Notes under the pieces: model-generated
Told to the model about the DNA's origin: nothing
The model's input: the letters and a program-made list of their open reading frames with translations, nothing else
Database searches by the model: none
Shown here: piece after piece, positions 43,771 through 52,288 of the stretch
Layout of the letters: each line of letters begins with the position of its first letter
Position numbering within the stretch: the first letter of the stretch is position 1
From: Mycolicibacterium chubuense NBB4
GTDB lineage: Bacteria; Actinomycetota; Actinomycetes; Mycobacteriales; Mycobacteriaceae
DNA length: 64,000 bases
Assembly: GCF_000266905.1 (NCBI RefSeq)
Contig: NC_018027.1
Coordinates: 1,674,001-1,738,000 of the forward strand
Direction of reading: 5' to 3'
Program-made: the position numbers and the translations under genes

Positions 43771-44700
43771 ATGCCTGAGGTGGAACTGCATCACGACGGG
43801 CATCCGGCGTTTCGTCGCCAGGTCCGCTTCGACTGGTCGAATCTGCCGGTGCACTGGGTGCCGGGCAATCCGTTCGCGACGCACATGATCAACGTATTGC
43901 ACCTGCTTCTGCCCGAGGGGGAGCGGCACTTCATCAAAGCGGTCCTCGAGGCCTCTTCACTCGTCGACGACCCGGAACTGGAGGCGGCGATCAAGCCGTT
44001 CATTCAGCAGGAGTCGTGGCACGCCTGGGCGCATCAGGTGGTGCTCGACCGGTTGGCGGAGCAAGGCATCGACACCGCGCCCTATACCGACCGCCTCGGT
44101 CGAACTCTGTCGCTCACGCTGGGTGACCCGCCCAAGTTCTTGCCGGCGCCCTTGAAACGGTGGTGGTTGTACCGGCGTCTGGCCGACGTCGCGTCGCTCG
44201 AACATTTCACCGCGGTCCTGGGACAGTGGATCCTGCAGAACAAGGGGCTGGAGAAAGCCGGTGCCGACCCGACGATGCTCGACCTGCTGCGCTGGCATGG
44301 CGCCGAGGAGGTCGAGCACCGCTCGTTGGTCTTCGATGTCTATCAGAACGTCAGCGGAAGCTACGCCATCAGGGCATTCTCGATGCTGATGACGGCACCG
44401 TTGTTCGTCGGCTGGTGGATCGCGGGAGCCCGCTACCTGATGGCCAACGACAAGAGCATCGACACCAAGTGGCGCTGGCGGGATTGGCGTCGGGCGGCCC
44501 GACAGGACTTGCTCCCCGACCCCTGGAATTTCCTGGTGGCGGTGCCGCTGCGGTACATGCGCCCGAGTCACCATCCGGGCCCGGAGGCGAACACCCAGGC
44601 GGCACTGGACTACCTGGCGTACTCGCCTGCGGCTCGGGACGCCCGCGAGCGCGCTCGGGAACACGAACGGACGGCGGCGGCACGGGCGGCACATGGCTGA
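43771..44700 (+). CDS. Ferritin-like 'metal-dependent hydrolase' (PF10118) candidate oxygenase
   Basis: A 309-residue protein of the predicted metal-dependent hydrolase family. Carboxylate and histidine ligands appear in a four-helix arrangement: LPEGERHF, QQESWHAWAHQ, SLEHFTAV and HGAEEVEHRSLVFD. The repeated E-x-x-H and EH pattern is that of a di-iron ferritin-like site rather than a classical hydrolase. A hydrophobic segment near residues 200-220 (LMTAPLFVGWW) suggests membrane contact. It is the first gene of an operon with a ferredoxin and a ferredoxin reductase, which strongly suggests an oxidative, electron-consuming reaction. That reading is inference. The start is ATG 43771 behind GAGGAGCGGTCA. 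Confidence 0.75.
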   Translation: MPEVELHHDGHPAFRRQVRFDWSNLPVHWVPGNPFATHMINVLHLLLPEGERHFIKAVLEASSLVDDPELEAAIKPFIQQESWHAWAHQVVLDRLAEQGIDTAPYTDRLGRTLSLTLGDPPKFLPAPLKRWWLYRRLADVASLEHFTAVLGQWILQNKGLEKAGADPTMLDLLRWHGAEEVEHRSLVFDVYQNVSGSYAIRAFSMLMTAPLFVGWWIAGARYLMANDKSIDTKWRWRDWRRAARQDLLPDPWNFLVAVPLRYMRPSHHPGPEANTQAALDYLAYSPAARDARERAREHERTAAARAAHG

Positions 44701-44741
44701 CGGCGGGTCCGACGCACAGTGATCTCGATGAAGGAGGACCG

Positions 44742-44930
44742 ATGAAAGTCTTGGTCGATTTCGACACGTGCGATGGCAACGGCGTCTGCATGAGCATCTG
44801 CCGGGAGGTGTTCGACGTCCGAGAAGACGGCCTCCACGTGCTGCAGGAGCAGCCCGGAGAAGAGTTGCGCGACAAGCTGATCGGTGCGCAGGTGTCCTGC
44901 CCAACGGGTGCGATCACGGTGAAGGACTGA
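44742..44930 (+). CDS. [3Fe-4S]-type ferredoxin
   Basis: A 62-residue ferredoxin. Cluster ligands are Cys10 and Cys16 in CDGNGVC and the Cys-Pro near residue 53 (SCPTG). The fourth position of the usual CxxC motif is Asn13, one of the variants known in mycobacterial CYP-type ferredoxins. An additional Cys20 (CMSIC) is present. It should carry a 3Fe-4S or, with Cys20 or Asn, an altered cluster. The start ATG 44742 has an excellent ribosome site (AAGGAGGACCG). It lies between the ferritin-like protein and the reductase, 3 bases before the latter, and is the obvious electron carrier between them. Confidence 0.9.
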   Translation: MKVLVDFDTCDGNGVCMSICREVFDVREDGLHVLQEQPGEELRDKLIGAQVSCPTGAITVKD

Positions 44931-44933
44931 CCC

Positions 44934-46166
44934 ATGCCGTCGAATAAGCAGCTGAGACAGGTGGTGGTGGTCGGTGCGGGAGTGGCAGGCACCATGGCCG
45001 CGCAAACGTTGCGGGCGGAGGGTTACGACGGTGAGCTGACACTCGTCGGGGCCGAACGGTATGCCGCTTACCATCGGCCGGCGTTGTCCAAGAAGCTTCT
45101 CACCGGCGAGGTGTACCGGGCGGGTATCGACATGGCGCCGCAGAACGAATTCGAAGTTCGTGCCTTGCGGGGCGTCAGTGCCGTCGGACTCGACATGGCT
45201 TCGCGGACAGTGCAATTGCGTGAGGGCGCCGACGAGCGAACCATGCCGTTCGACGGGCTGGTCATCGCCAGTGGAGCCGACGTCCGGCCGTGGCCCGGCG
45301 GGTCCGTGCCCGACGGTGTGATGCCGCTGCGCACCGTCGACGATTGCCTGGCCATTCGCTCCAAGCTCGGCAGACGTACTCGCGTGGTGGTGGTCGGTGG
45401 CGGGTTCATCGGTACGGAGGTCGCCGCAAGCCTGCGCTCACTGGGCCTGACGGTGACCCTTGTGAGCCGGGAAGACGCCCTGCTTCAGTCCGCGCTGGGC
45501 GAGGAGATGGGCAGTTGCTGGACCGACCTGCATCGTCGGCACGGGGTGGACGTACACCTCGGCGTCGCGGTCGAATCTCTGGTCGGCGACGGTCATGTGA
45601 AGGCCGTCCGACTCAGCGACGGTTTGAAATTGAAAGCCGATCTGGTTCTGTTCGGCCTCGGGGTGGAACCGGCCACGGGTTGGCTGCGGGGCTCCGGCAT
45701 CCCGGTCGACAAGGGTGTGGTCTGCGACGCGACGGGCGCAGTCGAGGGGGTGCCTGGCGTCGTCGCCGCGGGGGATGTCGCGCGCTGGTGGCACCCGCTC
45801 TATCAAGAACACCTGCGGATAGAGCACTGGGACCAAGCCTCCCGGCAGGGTGTGACGGTGGCGCGGACGCTGCTGGCCGGACCTGGCAACGCCGAAGAAT
45901 ACGACGCGGTTCCGTACTTCTGGTCCGACCAGTACGACGTGAAACTACAACTCGTGGGTGTGCCCACCGGCCATGACAACGTAGAAGTCGTCGAAGGCAG
46001 TGTCCGGGAGGGGGAGTTCGTCGCGGCGTACGGGAAGAACGGACGAACCATCGCCGTGCTCAGCACCATCCCCGGTCGCGTGAACGACTACCGCGGCGTG
46101 ATCGCCGATGCCGCAGCGTTTCCTCCGCGACTGAACGCGAAAGCCGATTCGACCACTTCGACATGA
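44934..46166 (+). CDS. FAD-dependent NAD(P)H-ferredoxin reductase
   Basis: A 410-residue flavoprotein of the oxygenase-coupled reductase type (PF07992 with a C-terminal reductase domain). The FAD-binding GxGxxG is VVVGAGVAGTMAA (about 11-23). The pattern YAAYHRPALSKKLL is typical of this family. The NAD(P)H site is VVVGGGFIGTEVA, and VAAGDVARWWHP closes the FAD site. The enzyme passes electrons from NAD(P)H to the ferredoxin of the preceding gene. No cytochrome P450 or Rieske oxygenase is encoded in the operon, so the ferritin-like protein is the only visible acceptor. It is convergent with the acyl-CoA synthetase gene. Confidence 0.9.
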   Translation: MPSNKQLRQVVVVGAGVAGTMAAQTLRAEGYDGELTLVGAERYAAYHRPALSKKLLTGEVYRAGIDMAPQNEFEVRALRGVSAVGLDMASRTVQLREGADERTMPFDGLVIASGADVRPWPGGSVPDGVMPLRTVDDCLAIRSKLGRRTRVVVVGGGFIGTEVAASLRSLGLTVTLVSREDALLQSALGEEMGSCWTDLHRRHGVDVHLGVAVESLVGDGHVKAVRLSDGLKLKADLVLFGLGVEPATGWLRGSGIPVDKGVVCDATGAVEGVPGVVAAGDVARWWHPLYQEHLRIEHWDQASRQGVTVARTLLAGPGNAEEYDAVPYFWSDQYDVKLQLVGVPTGHDNVEVVEGSVREGEFVAAYGKNGRTIAVLSTIPGRVNDYRGVIADAAAFPPRLNAKADSTTST

Positions 46167-46221
46167 CAGCCACGGCGACGAGCCCTCGTCAGTCATTCGC
46201 GCACGCCACTGGCAAGCGGCT

Positions 46222-48033
46222 TCAGGAGTAGAACGAGTCGAGCAGTTCTTGGTTCTGCGTTTCGATCACCGAACGCTTCAGCTTCAGCGAGGGTGTCAGC
46301 TCGCCACCTTCTATGGACAGCTCGTGGTCGAGCAACGCCCACTTTTTGATGGTCTCCCAGCGATTCAACTGCGAATTGAGCTTGGCCACATACTCGCCGA
46401 CCATATCTCGCACCGCATCTGACTTCACCAGACCGGCGTAGGACTTGTCACCGAGGCCGCGCTGCTCGGCCCAGTCCGCCAGCGCGTCGGGATCCAGCGT
46501 GATCAACGCAACGCAGAAGTTGCGGGATTCACCGAAGACCAGGATGTGGCTCGCATACGGACACAGCGCCATGAATTTGCCTTCAATCGCCGGCGGTGCA
46601 ACATATTTCCCGCCCGAGGTCTTGAACAACTCCTTGATCCGGCCGGTGATCGTGAGAAATCCATCATCGTCCAACTCACCCTTGTCGCCGGTGCGCAACC
46701 ACCCGTCCTCGGTCAGCGCCTCCGCCGTCTTGTCGGGCAGGTTGTGATAGCCGTCCATGACGCACGGCCCCTGCACCTGCACTTCGCCTCCGTCGGCGAT
46801 CCGCACCGCCGTGCCCTCGAATGCACGCCCGACAGTTCCGAGCTTGTAGTTGTCGGGTCGGTTGATGAATGCGCCGGCAGCAGTCTCGGTCAGGCCATAG
46901 CCCTCGAGGATCAGCAAGCCTGCGGCGTGAAACCACTCCGCGATGTCGCGGTTCAGTGGCGCCGAACCGGAGATGAAGAACTTGATGCGCCCGCCGAACA
47001 CGTCACGCACCTTGCTGAAGACCAGGCGGTCGAAGATGGCGTGGGCGATCGTCAGCGGCAAGGGAATCCGCCTGCCGGCAAGCCTGTAGCGGTCGGCCTC
47101 ACGTCCCGCGGCGAAGGCGGCGGAGAAGAGTTGCCCCTTGACGCCCTCCTGAGAGGTGACGACGCGCGCATATGCCTTCTCGAAGATGCGCGGGGCGGCG
47201 CCCATGAATGTCGGCTTGACCTCGGCCATGTTCGGGACGATCTTGTCCACGCGGCCGTCGATGGCGCTGGCGAAGCCGCATGCCAACTGGGCCGTGATCA
47301 ACACCTTGCCGAATGCGTGGGCCAGCGGCAGCCACAAGAGCTGCAGGTCGTCCTCGTGCAAGATGTCGAAGTCGGCGACCGTGGTGCCCTCGTACACCCA
47401 CGCCCGGTGTGACAATCTCACACCTTTGGGTTTGCCCGTCGTACCCGATGTGTAGATCAACGTCGCCAGTTTGTCTGATTCGATCGATTCCGCCACTGCC
47501 TGCACACACGCCGGGTGATCGGCGAGGTACTTCTTCCCGATGTCGGCGAGATCGGCGAGGGAGATGATGCGGTCACCATCGCCCCCTCCGTCGAAAAGCA
47601 CCACCTTCTCGACGCCGGGCAGGTCGTCGCGGTGTTCGTTGAGCTTCTCGAGCTGCGTCTCGTCCTCCGCGAAGACGACCCGGCACTGGGAATCGCTCAA
47701 GATGTAGGCGGTGTCGGTTGAGTTGGTCGTGGGATACACCGTGGTGGTGGCGGCGCCGGCACACATGATCGCCAGATCGGCGAGGACCCATTCGTATCTG
47801 GTGCTCGAGGCGATGCCGATACGTTGCTCAGGTTGGATGCCCAGCGCCAACAGCCCGGCGGCCAGGTCTTCTACCTGTCGAGCAGCCTCCTGCCATGTGA
47901 CCGATATCCATCGGTCCCCATCGAGTCTGCGGAACGCCTCCCTGTCGCCGGATTCTCTGACGCGGTCGAGAAACATTCCGGCCACGCTCGCCGGTGTCTT
48001 GGTCGTGGATTTGTGGTTGGTGTCGGTCGACAT
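46222..48033 (-). CDS. Long-chain fatty-acid-CoA ligase (FadD15-like)
   Basis: A 603-residue AMP-binding enzyme activating fatty acids to acyl-CoA. The P-loop-like motif is YTSGTTGKPKGV (about 194-205). The A5 motif is EGYGLTETAAG, the A7 motif DGWLRTGDKGELDDDGFLTITG, and the C-terminal catalytic part IKELFKTSGGKYVAP with the conserved Lys-containing end. Length and order match the FadD15/long-chain synthetase group that is cytoplasmic or membrane-bound. The start ATG 48033 is 231 bases from the next gene. It faces the redox operon tail-to-tail, so joint regulation is not implied, though a lipid substrate for that operon would fit. Confidence 0.9.
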   Translation of the reverse strand: MSTDTNHKSTTKTPASVAGMFLDRVRESGDREAFRRLDGDRWISVTWQEAARQVEDLAAGLLALGIQPEQRIGIASSTRYEWVLADLAIMCAGAATTTVYPTTNSTDTAYILSDSQCRVVFAEDETQLEKLNEHRDDLPGVEKVVLFDGGGDGDRIISLADLADIGKKYLADHPACVQAVAESIESDKLATLIYTSGTTGKPKGVRLSHRAWVYEGTTVADFDILHEDDLQLLWLPLAHAFGKVLITAQLACGFASAIDGRVDKIVPNMAEVKPTFMGAAPRIFEKAYARVVTSQEGVKGQLFSAAFAAGREADRYRLAGRRIPLPLTIAHAIFDRLVFSKVRDVFGGRIKFFISGSAPLNRDIAEWFHAAGLLILEGYGLTETAAGAFINRPDNYKLGTVGRAFEGTAVRIADGGEVQVQGPCVMDGYHNLPDKTAEALTEDGWLRTGDKGELDDDGFLTITGRIKELFKTSGGKYVAPPAIEGKFMALCPYASHILVFGESRNFCVALITLDPDALADWAEQRGLGDKSYAGLVKSDAVRDMVGEYVAKLNSQLNRWETIKKWALLDHELSIEGGELTPSLKLKRSVIETQNQELLDSFYS

Positions 48034-48264
48034 CGTCGTCTCCTGCGGGGCACTTCGTACGTCACCGTGTGGCGCGATGCCGTTGATGTTGCACTCTTCG
48101 TAGCCGGCGCGGGGCCGTATGACGCGATGCGACGGCCGCGCTGCGCTCCCGGCCGCTCGGCGTCGGGGTCGACGGCATTTCGCGCAGTCAGCCCGTTTCC
48201 TCCGCGCCTTCGGAGACAGCCCGTTACGCGTTCTCCGATGACGAGATCGGTAGGTGGTGTCGAG

Positions 48265-48951
48265 TCACGATCCGGATGGGATGAGTGACGGGCTTCCGAC
48301 GCCGATGGTGATCAGAGGCGACGCGGATGGGTCGAGCCAATTCAACAGGGAGCGCATTTCGTCGCGGCCGATGGCCACACATCCCCAGGTGGGGCTACCG
48401 TCGGTCACGTGAAGGAATATCCCGGACACCCGGCCCGGGATCCGTTGCGGGTTTACGGCGATGTTCACCGCGTAGTCGTAGACCGGGCCGGAGTCGTACA
48501 GATTCTCCGCGATCGACGAGGGACTGCCGGATCGGCGCACGTGTGTGTTGTACGTGGGTGATCGGGCGTCTTCGTCCCACCAGTCCTGGTTGCCGGCCTG
48601 GAAGTAAGGCATTCGAGTGCCGGGGTTGGGTTGGCGACCGAAAGCCTGGTCGAAGGCGAACGTTCCCACCGGGGTGCGATGAACGCCGTCGGCGGGAGCG
48701 CCGACGCCGAGCTCGCCGACCTTGGCGGGTGTCGGTCCCAGGACCACCTTCCACTGCTGACCGTAGCGTTGGAACGCAGTGAGGCTTCCAGTTGTCGCAT
48801 TGGCCGCAGGGACGCCCACTATGATCCATTGCAGCGGCTGGCCGGCGGGGGACGTCACCGGCTCCGCCGCCGCGGGCGCGACGAGCAGCAGGCTGGCGAG
48901 CATCACTCCGAGTTGCCCCGCGACCGCCGCGAGTGTCTTGGCCATTGTCAT
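48265..48951 (-). CDS. Secreted L,D-transpeptidase-like (YkuD) protein
   Basis: A 228-residue exported protein with a signal peptide (hydrophobic to about residue 28, AAAEP). The catalytic motif is IFLHVTDGSPTWGCVAIGRDEM, so His181 and Cys191 form the YkuD-type active pair, with the expected TPTGTF-like strand seen as RTPVGTFAFDQ. The family forms 3-3 cross-links or couples proteins in peptidoglycan. This short variant lacks the Ig-like domains of mycobacterial Ldt proteins and belongs to the group of compact YkuD-like proteins common in actinobacteria. ATG 48951 and 48945 are alternative starts. Confidence 0.82.
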   Translation of the reverse strand: MTMAKTLAAVAGQLGVMLASLLLVAPAAAEPVTSPAGQPLQWIIVGVPAANATTGSLTAFQRYGQQWKVVLGPTPAKVGELGVGAPADGVHRTPVGTFAFDQAFGRQPNPGTRMPYFQAGNQDWWDEDARSPTYNTHVRRSGSPSSIAENLYDSGPVYDYAVNIAVNPQRIPGRVSGIFLHVTDGSPTWGCVAIGRDEMRSLLNWLDPSASPLITIGVGSPSLIPSGS

Positions 48952-49300
48952 CGAACACTCCGCGGTAGTGACTGAGCTATCGCACCCGAAAGCGCGCTCA
49001 TCTTAACCGGATCGCGAAGCAGATCCCGGCAGCGAAATGCCACCGACGTTTTTTGCTGCCTGCCGGCCGTCCTACGAGGGCCCCCTCAGCTCGCCCCCAT
49101 CCGGAGGGCGCGGTGCGCGAGGTCCTCGACCGACATGAGCACGTCAGGATCGCCGGGCAGCTTGAAATTCACGCGACAGCGCTTGTGCCAGAGGCTCTTC
49201 AACGCGGCGCGGTGTCCACGAACGTCTCACTGATCTCACCGCCGGTAGCCGGTCCGCCTCGCGGCCGGGTGGATCGCTTGCCTTGTCGCTCTTGGCGATT
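48952..49300. other. Intergenic stretch without supported gene
   Basis: 349 bases between two minus-strand genes. A frame of about 38 codons (minus, near 49090-49205; NFKLPGDPDVLMSVEDLA) looks protein-like but has no good start or ribosome site and may be a gene remnant. Nothing else was recognised. Confidence 0.45.
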
Positions 49301-49801
49301 CTAAACGCGAACGGCCGTCATGTTCATCTCGACGGTGCCCTGGCATGCGCCGCTCGCGATGTCCGTGTGCATGGTGCCCGACAGTGACCCGTCGGGTTGC
49401 GGGGTGTAGCGCACCTCGGCGTGAGCCGGATTCCATTGGATCGTGCCGTCCGGCATCATGCAGTCCCACTGAAAATCGCTGACCTGATTCCAGGACGACC
49501 CGTCCCACGTGAATTGAATTGGTTGCGGAACGGTCGAGTTCCTCGGGGCAGGGCCACTCACGATCGTTGCGGTGCACGTACCGCCGGTGCAGTTCGACCG
49601 GAAGCCGTATGTATCGGTGTACTGCACCTCAGACTGGCCGGCGGCCTGGCTGGTTCCCGACTTCGGTCCGACGATGAACGTAATCGCGTATTCGCCGTTC
49701 CAGGACGCGATGTCGGCGAAGGCCGCCGGACAAAGCGATAGGGCGATCGCGAGCGACGGGGCGCACAAACCAACCAGACGGCTCAGACTCGCGCGACTCA
49801 T
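49301..49801 (-). CDS. Small secreted protein of unknown function
   Basis: A 166-residue exported protein. The signal peptide ends around ALSLCPAAFADI. The mature part is beta-rich with Thr/Ser and conserved-looking cysteines (FRSNCTGGTCTATI, FQWDCMMPDG, SGACQGTV), suggesting two disulfides. GEYAITFIVG and QFTWDGSSW read like an extracellular beta-sandwich. ATG 49801 has an AGGAAG site and opens the signal peptide, whereas the long upstream extension is not gene-like. I do not recognise the family. Similar domains, as I recall, follow kinase or membrane domains in other mycobacterial proteins. Confidence 0.75.
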   Translation of the reverse strand: MSRASLSRLVGLCAPSLAIALSLCPAAFADIASWNGEYAITFIVGPKSGTSQAAGQSEVQYTDTYGFRSNCTGGTCTATIVSGPAPRNSTVPQPIQFTWDGSSWNQVSDFQWDCMMPDGTIQWNPAHAEVRYTPQPDGSLSGTMHTDIASGACQGTVEMNMTAVRV

Positions 49802-50079
49802 CGGCTTCCTTCCTGGGTGTGCCTGCGTTCCGTGAGTGTCGCAGAAGCAACGTCTCGAGGTAGGGGAATGAAAAGCGCGTATTCGCGGGCCCAGAATCTC
49901 GGTCGTCCCGTGCGCCGACCGTTCGTCATCGACGTGGTCACCAGCTTTTCGCGCAACAGGGTGACCATGCGGAGACGGGTTGGGTCCGATCCGCAGCCTG
50001 TACATACTGGCGGCGAGGATGGTGCATGCCGAGATGCCGGCTGTCCATCGCACGGGGACAAACCACCCGAAGGGACCTC

Positions 50080-50976
50080 ATGACCGAGACGACGAATGTC
50101 GCAACGCGGCCGACACGACTGGGGTGTGTGTATCTTCCCCAGTTCGCGCCCGAATGGTTGGCCGCGACGGCGCGCGGTGCCGACGAGGCGGGCCTCGACG
50201 AGCTGTGGGTCTGGGAAGACTGCTTTCTCACCGGCGGGATCTCGGCTGCTGCGATCGCGCTGTCGAGCAGCAACACACTCACCGTCGGAGTCGGCGTCGC
50301 CCCGGTTCCCATGCGCAACCCTGCGCTGACCGCAATGGAGGTCGCGACGTTGGCGCGCGCATTCCCCGGTCGGGTACGCGTCGGCGTCGGCCACGGCGTG
50401 CAGGACTGGATGGCGCAGATCGGTGCGAAGGTGGGCTCCCCGATGACGCTGTTGCGCGAGCATCTCACATGCATCACGGCGCTTCTGCGCGGTGATCGGG
50501 TCACCTACCAGGGCCGTTACGTTCGACTGGACGACGTCGCCCTCGATTGGCCGCCGCCACCTGACACCGAATTGCTCGCCGCAGCAGTGGGTCCGAAGAC
50601 GTTGCGACTCACGGGGGAGCTCGCCTCCGGCACAGTCATCACCCAGTGCACCACTCCCGCCGAACTGCGTGAGGCGGTCGCGCACGTCCGAGCCGGTAAT
50701 GCGTTGGTAGGCCCAACCAAGGAGTCTTCGATCGTCGTCTACGTGCTGAGCGCCGCCGGTCCGAACGCCGAGGCCGATTTGGCCGCAGAGATCAAGCGCT
50801 GGGACGCCGACAAGACCGGCGACCTCGGCGTGTGCGGCACCGCCGAGGGGATCGCCCTTGGTGTCCGGAGGTGGGTCGACGCCGGCGCCGACACGATCGT
50901 GCTGCAGCCCCCCGTCGACGCGGCCATCGAAGACTTCGTGAGGTTCGCCGGCACGGAGGTCAAGCCCCTTCTCTGA
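50080..50976 (+). CDS. LLM-class flavin/F420-dependent oxidoreductase
   Basis: A 298-residue luciferase-like protein. GCVYLPQFAPEWL opens strand 1, DELWVWEDCFLTGG contains the conserved early acidic/Trp motif, GVGVAPVPMRNP is the strand leading to the cofactor, and GRVRVGVGHGVQDW is the phosphate-binding loop typical of F420-dependent members. I start at ATG 50080, behind GAAGGGACCTC. The C-terminal VDAGADTIVLQP strand is the barrel end. The substrate is unknown. It stands alone, divergent from the small secreted-protein gene. A MMR-type or hydride-transfer reaction in cytoplasm is expected. Confidence 0.85.
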   Translation: MTETTNVATRPTRLGCVYLPQFAPEWLAATARGADEAGLDELWVWEDCFLTGGISAAAIALSSSNTLTVGVGVAPVPMRNPALTAMEVATLARAFPGRVRVGVGHGVQDWMAQIGAKVGSPMTLLREHLTCITALLRGDRVTYQGRYVRLDDVALDWPPPPDTELLAAAVGPKTLRLTGELASGTVITQCTTPAELREAVAHVRAGNALVGPTKESSIVVYVLSAAGPNAEADLAAEIKRWDADKTGDLGVCGTAEGIALGVRRWVDAGADTIVLQPPVDAAIEDFVRFAGTEVKPLL

Positions 50977-51047
50977 CACTCGAGCCGTGGCGCGGTCCAG
51001 ATCGCTTCTCGAGACTCGGCCGGGCTGCGTCCGGAGGGTTGCTCACT

Positions 51048-51431
51048 CTAGCGTCGTCCACCGCCACGCCTCGGCGGGGACGGCCGGGGCGCGGGTCCCG
51101 GCCGTCCGATATCCGGGCGCCCGGGTGCGGGAGGCCGGATGTTCGGCGGCCCAGGCGGTCCCGGCGGTGCCGGCGGGCGAGGAACCGGGATGTCGATGTC
51201 GATGTCGGGGATGACATCCGGGACCCACACCGGCACCCACGGGTCGACGTAGACGGCTGGAGGCGGCGGAAATTCACAGATGAGCGTGGTGAAATTCCAG
51301 TACATGCCCGGCGGGCAAGGCGGTGGTGGCGGGGGCTGGGCCCGGCCGATCGCGGGTGAGGTGAGTTCTATGAGCGGCAGAGCTGCCAACACGGCAGCAG
51401 ATACGGCGCTGCGTTGTAGCCAAGGCTTCAT
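51048..51431 (-). CDS. Proline-rich small secreted protein
   Basis: A 127-residue exported protein. Residues 1-31 form a signal peptide (ALPLIELTSPAIGRAQ). The mature part opens with a polyproline run and a PPGMYWNFTTLICEFPPPP segment with two cysteines. It continues with Val/Asp/Pro repeats and ends in a Pro/Arg/Gly-rich basic tail. No catalytic motif is visible. Such short Pro-rich proteins with one disulfide are frequent in mycobacterial secretomes. It is divergent from a hemophore-like gene, with 370 bases between. Confidence 0.7.
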   Translation of the reverse strand: MKPWLQRSAVSAAVLAALPLIELTSPAIGRAQPPPPPPCPPGMYWNFTTLICEFPPPPAVYVDPWVPVWVPDVIPDIDIDIPVPRPPAPPGPPGPPNIRPPAPGRPDIGRPGPAPRPSPPRRGGGRR

Positions 51432-51801
51432 CGGACATCTTCTCTCGCTTGCCTCCTGCAGGGAAAGCCTACGATTCGGCTGCTGTCTGAGGGGCTCGAT
51501 TCAGCGCAGACATCAGACGACCACTGATGAATGTGCGCGCGCGACACGTCGGATCAGTGTCCCGCCGATTTGCTGACGCGGTTGGTCGGGCGCAGCGGGG
51601 TCGGTTCGGTCCGAATGGCACACGGGCGTCGATGCATTCAAAATTCTGCTCAGTGACCTTGGGAGCGCGCGCTCTGGTTCTCCAACGGCGAATACGCCAC
51701 GCGTTCGGGGCCGTGTCCTTATCGTGTGGTCATACGGTGCAGAGAGCCTTTGCGCAGAAATGTTTGCGAGAGTAGCGCCTTTCGATGAAGGAGGAGCAGC
51801 A
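51432..51801. other. Divergent promoter region between two secreted-protein genes
   Basis: 370 bases between the Pro-rich protein (minus) and the hemophore-like gene (plus). I see no gene, and no RNA or strong palindrome. AAGGAGGAGCAGCA just before 51802 is the ribosome site of the plus-strand gene. Confidence 0.5.
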
Positions 51802-52206
51802 ATGATGTTGCCATCACAACCTTTTGGAAGCCGGTCGGCAAGGGCAGCCGTGGGCGCCGTCGCAATGGCCGGTGCGGTGTTTCTCGGCGGCACCGTCACG
51901 GCAAGTGCCGAGCCGCCGGCGCCGCCGCCACCCGCGCCACCGAACTGCTCGCCCGCGGATTGGGCCGGCGTGAGGGCGGGCGTTGCCGCGGCGCTGTCGG
52001 CATACCTGTTCACCCACCCTCCGGTGAATGACTTCTTCGCGACGCTCAAAGGCCAATCCAGAGACGAGATTCAGCCGAAGGTACAGACGTATCTGGACGC
52101 CAATCCTCAGGTCCGCAGCGAACTGCAGGGCATCAGGCAACCCGCGGACGACTTCCTGGCCCGGTGCAACCAGCAACCGAATCCGCCGAACGTCCCGATT
52201 CCCTGA
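51802..52206 (+). CDS. Hemophore-related secreted protein (MHB family)
   Basis: A 134-residue exported protein. The signal peptide ends near ASAEP (about 37). A Pro-rich spacer follows, then an all-alpha domain with a conserved cysteine pair (Cys49 in PNCSPADW and Cys122 in LARCNQQ). The pattern NCSPADWAGVRAGVAAALSAY-L, THPPVN-FF and YLDANPQVRSELQGIRQP is that of the mycobacterial heme-binding/hemophore-related family (Rv0203-like). These proteins bind or shuttle heme in the envelope, although many paralogues have no proven heme binding. The start is ATG 51802 or the overlapping ATG 51805, with an AAGGAGGAG site. Confidence 0.85.
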   Translation: MMLPSQPFGSRSARAAVGAVAMAGAVFLGGTVTASAEPPAPPPPAPPNCSPADWAGVRAGVAAALSAYLFTHPPVNDFFATLKGQSRDEIQPKVQTYLDANPQVRSELQGIRQPADDFLARCNQQPNPPNVPIP

Positions 52207-52288
52207 CCGCGCGGCACCCGGCTGGGAAAGGTGAACGGATCACCGCTGAATTCGGCGGCGTCCATGATGCAAAGCCGTGCATGATGTC

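Noticed and set aside
49085..49205. Short minus-strand frame ending NFKLPGDPDVLMSVEDLA
   Set aside because: It looks protein-like but has only a TTG start, no ribosome site and an upstream in-frame stop. Kept as a possible remnant only.
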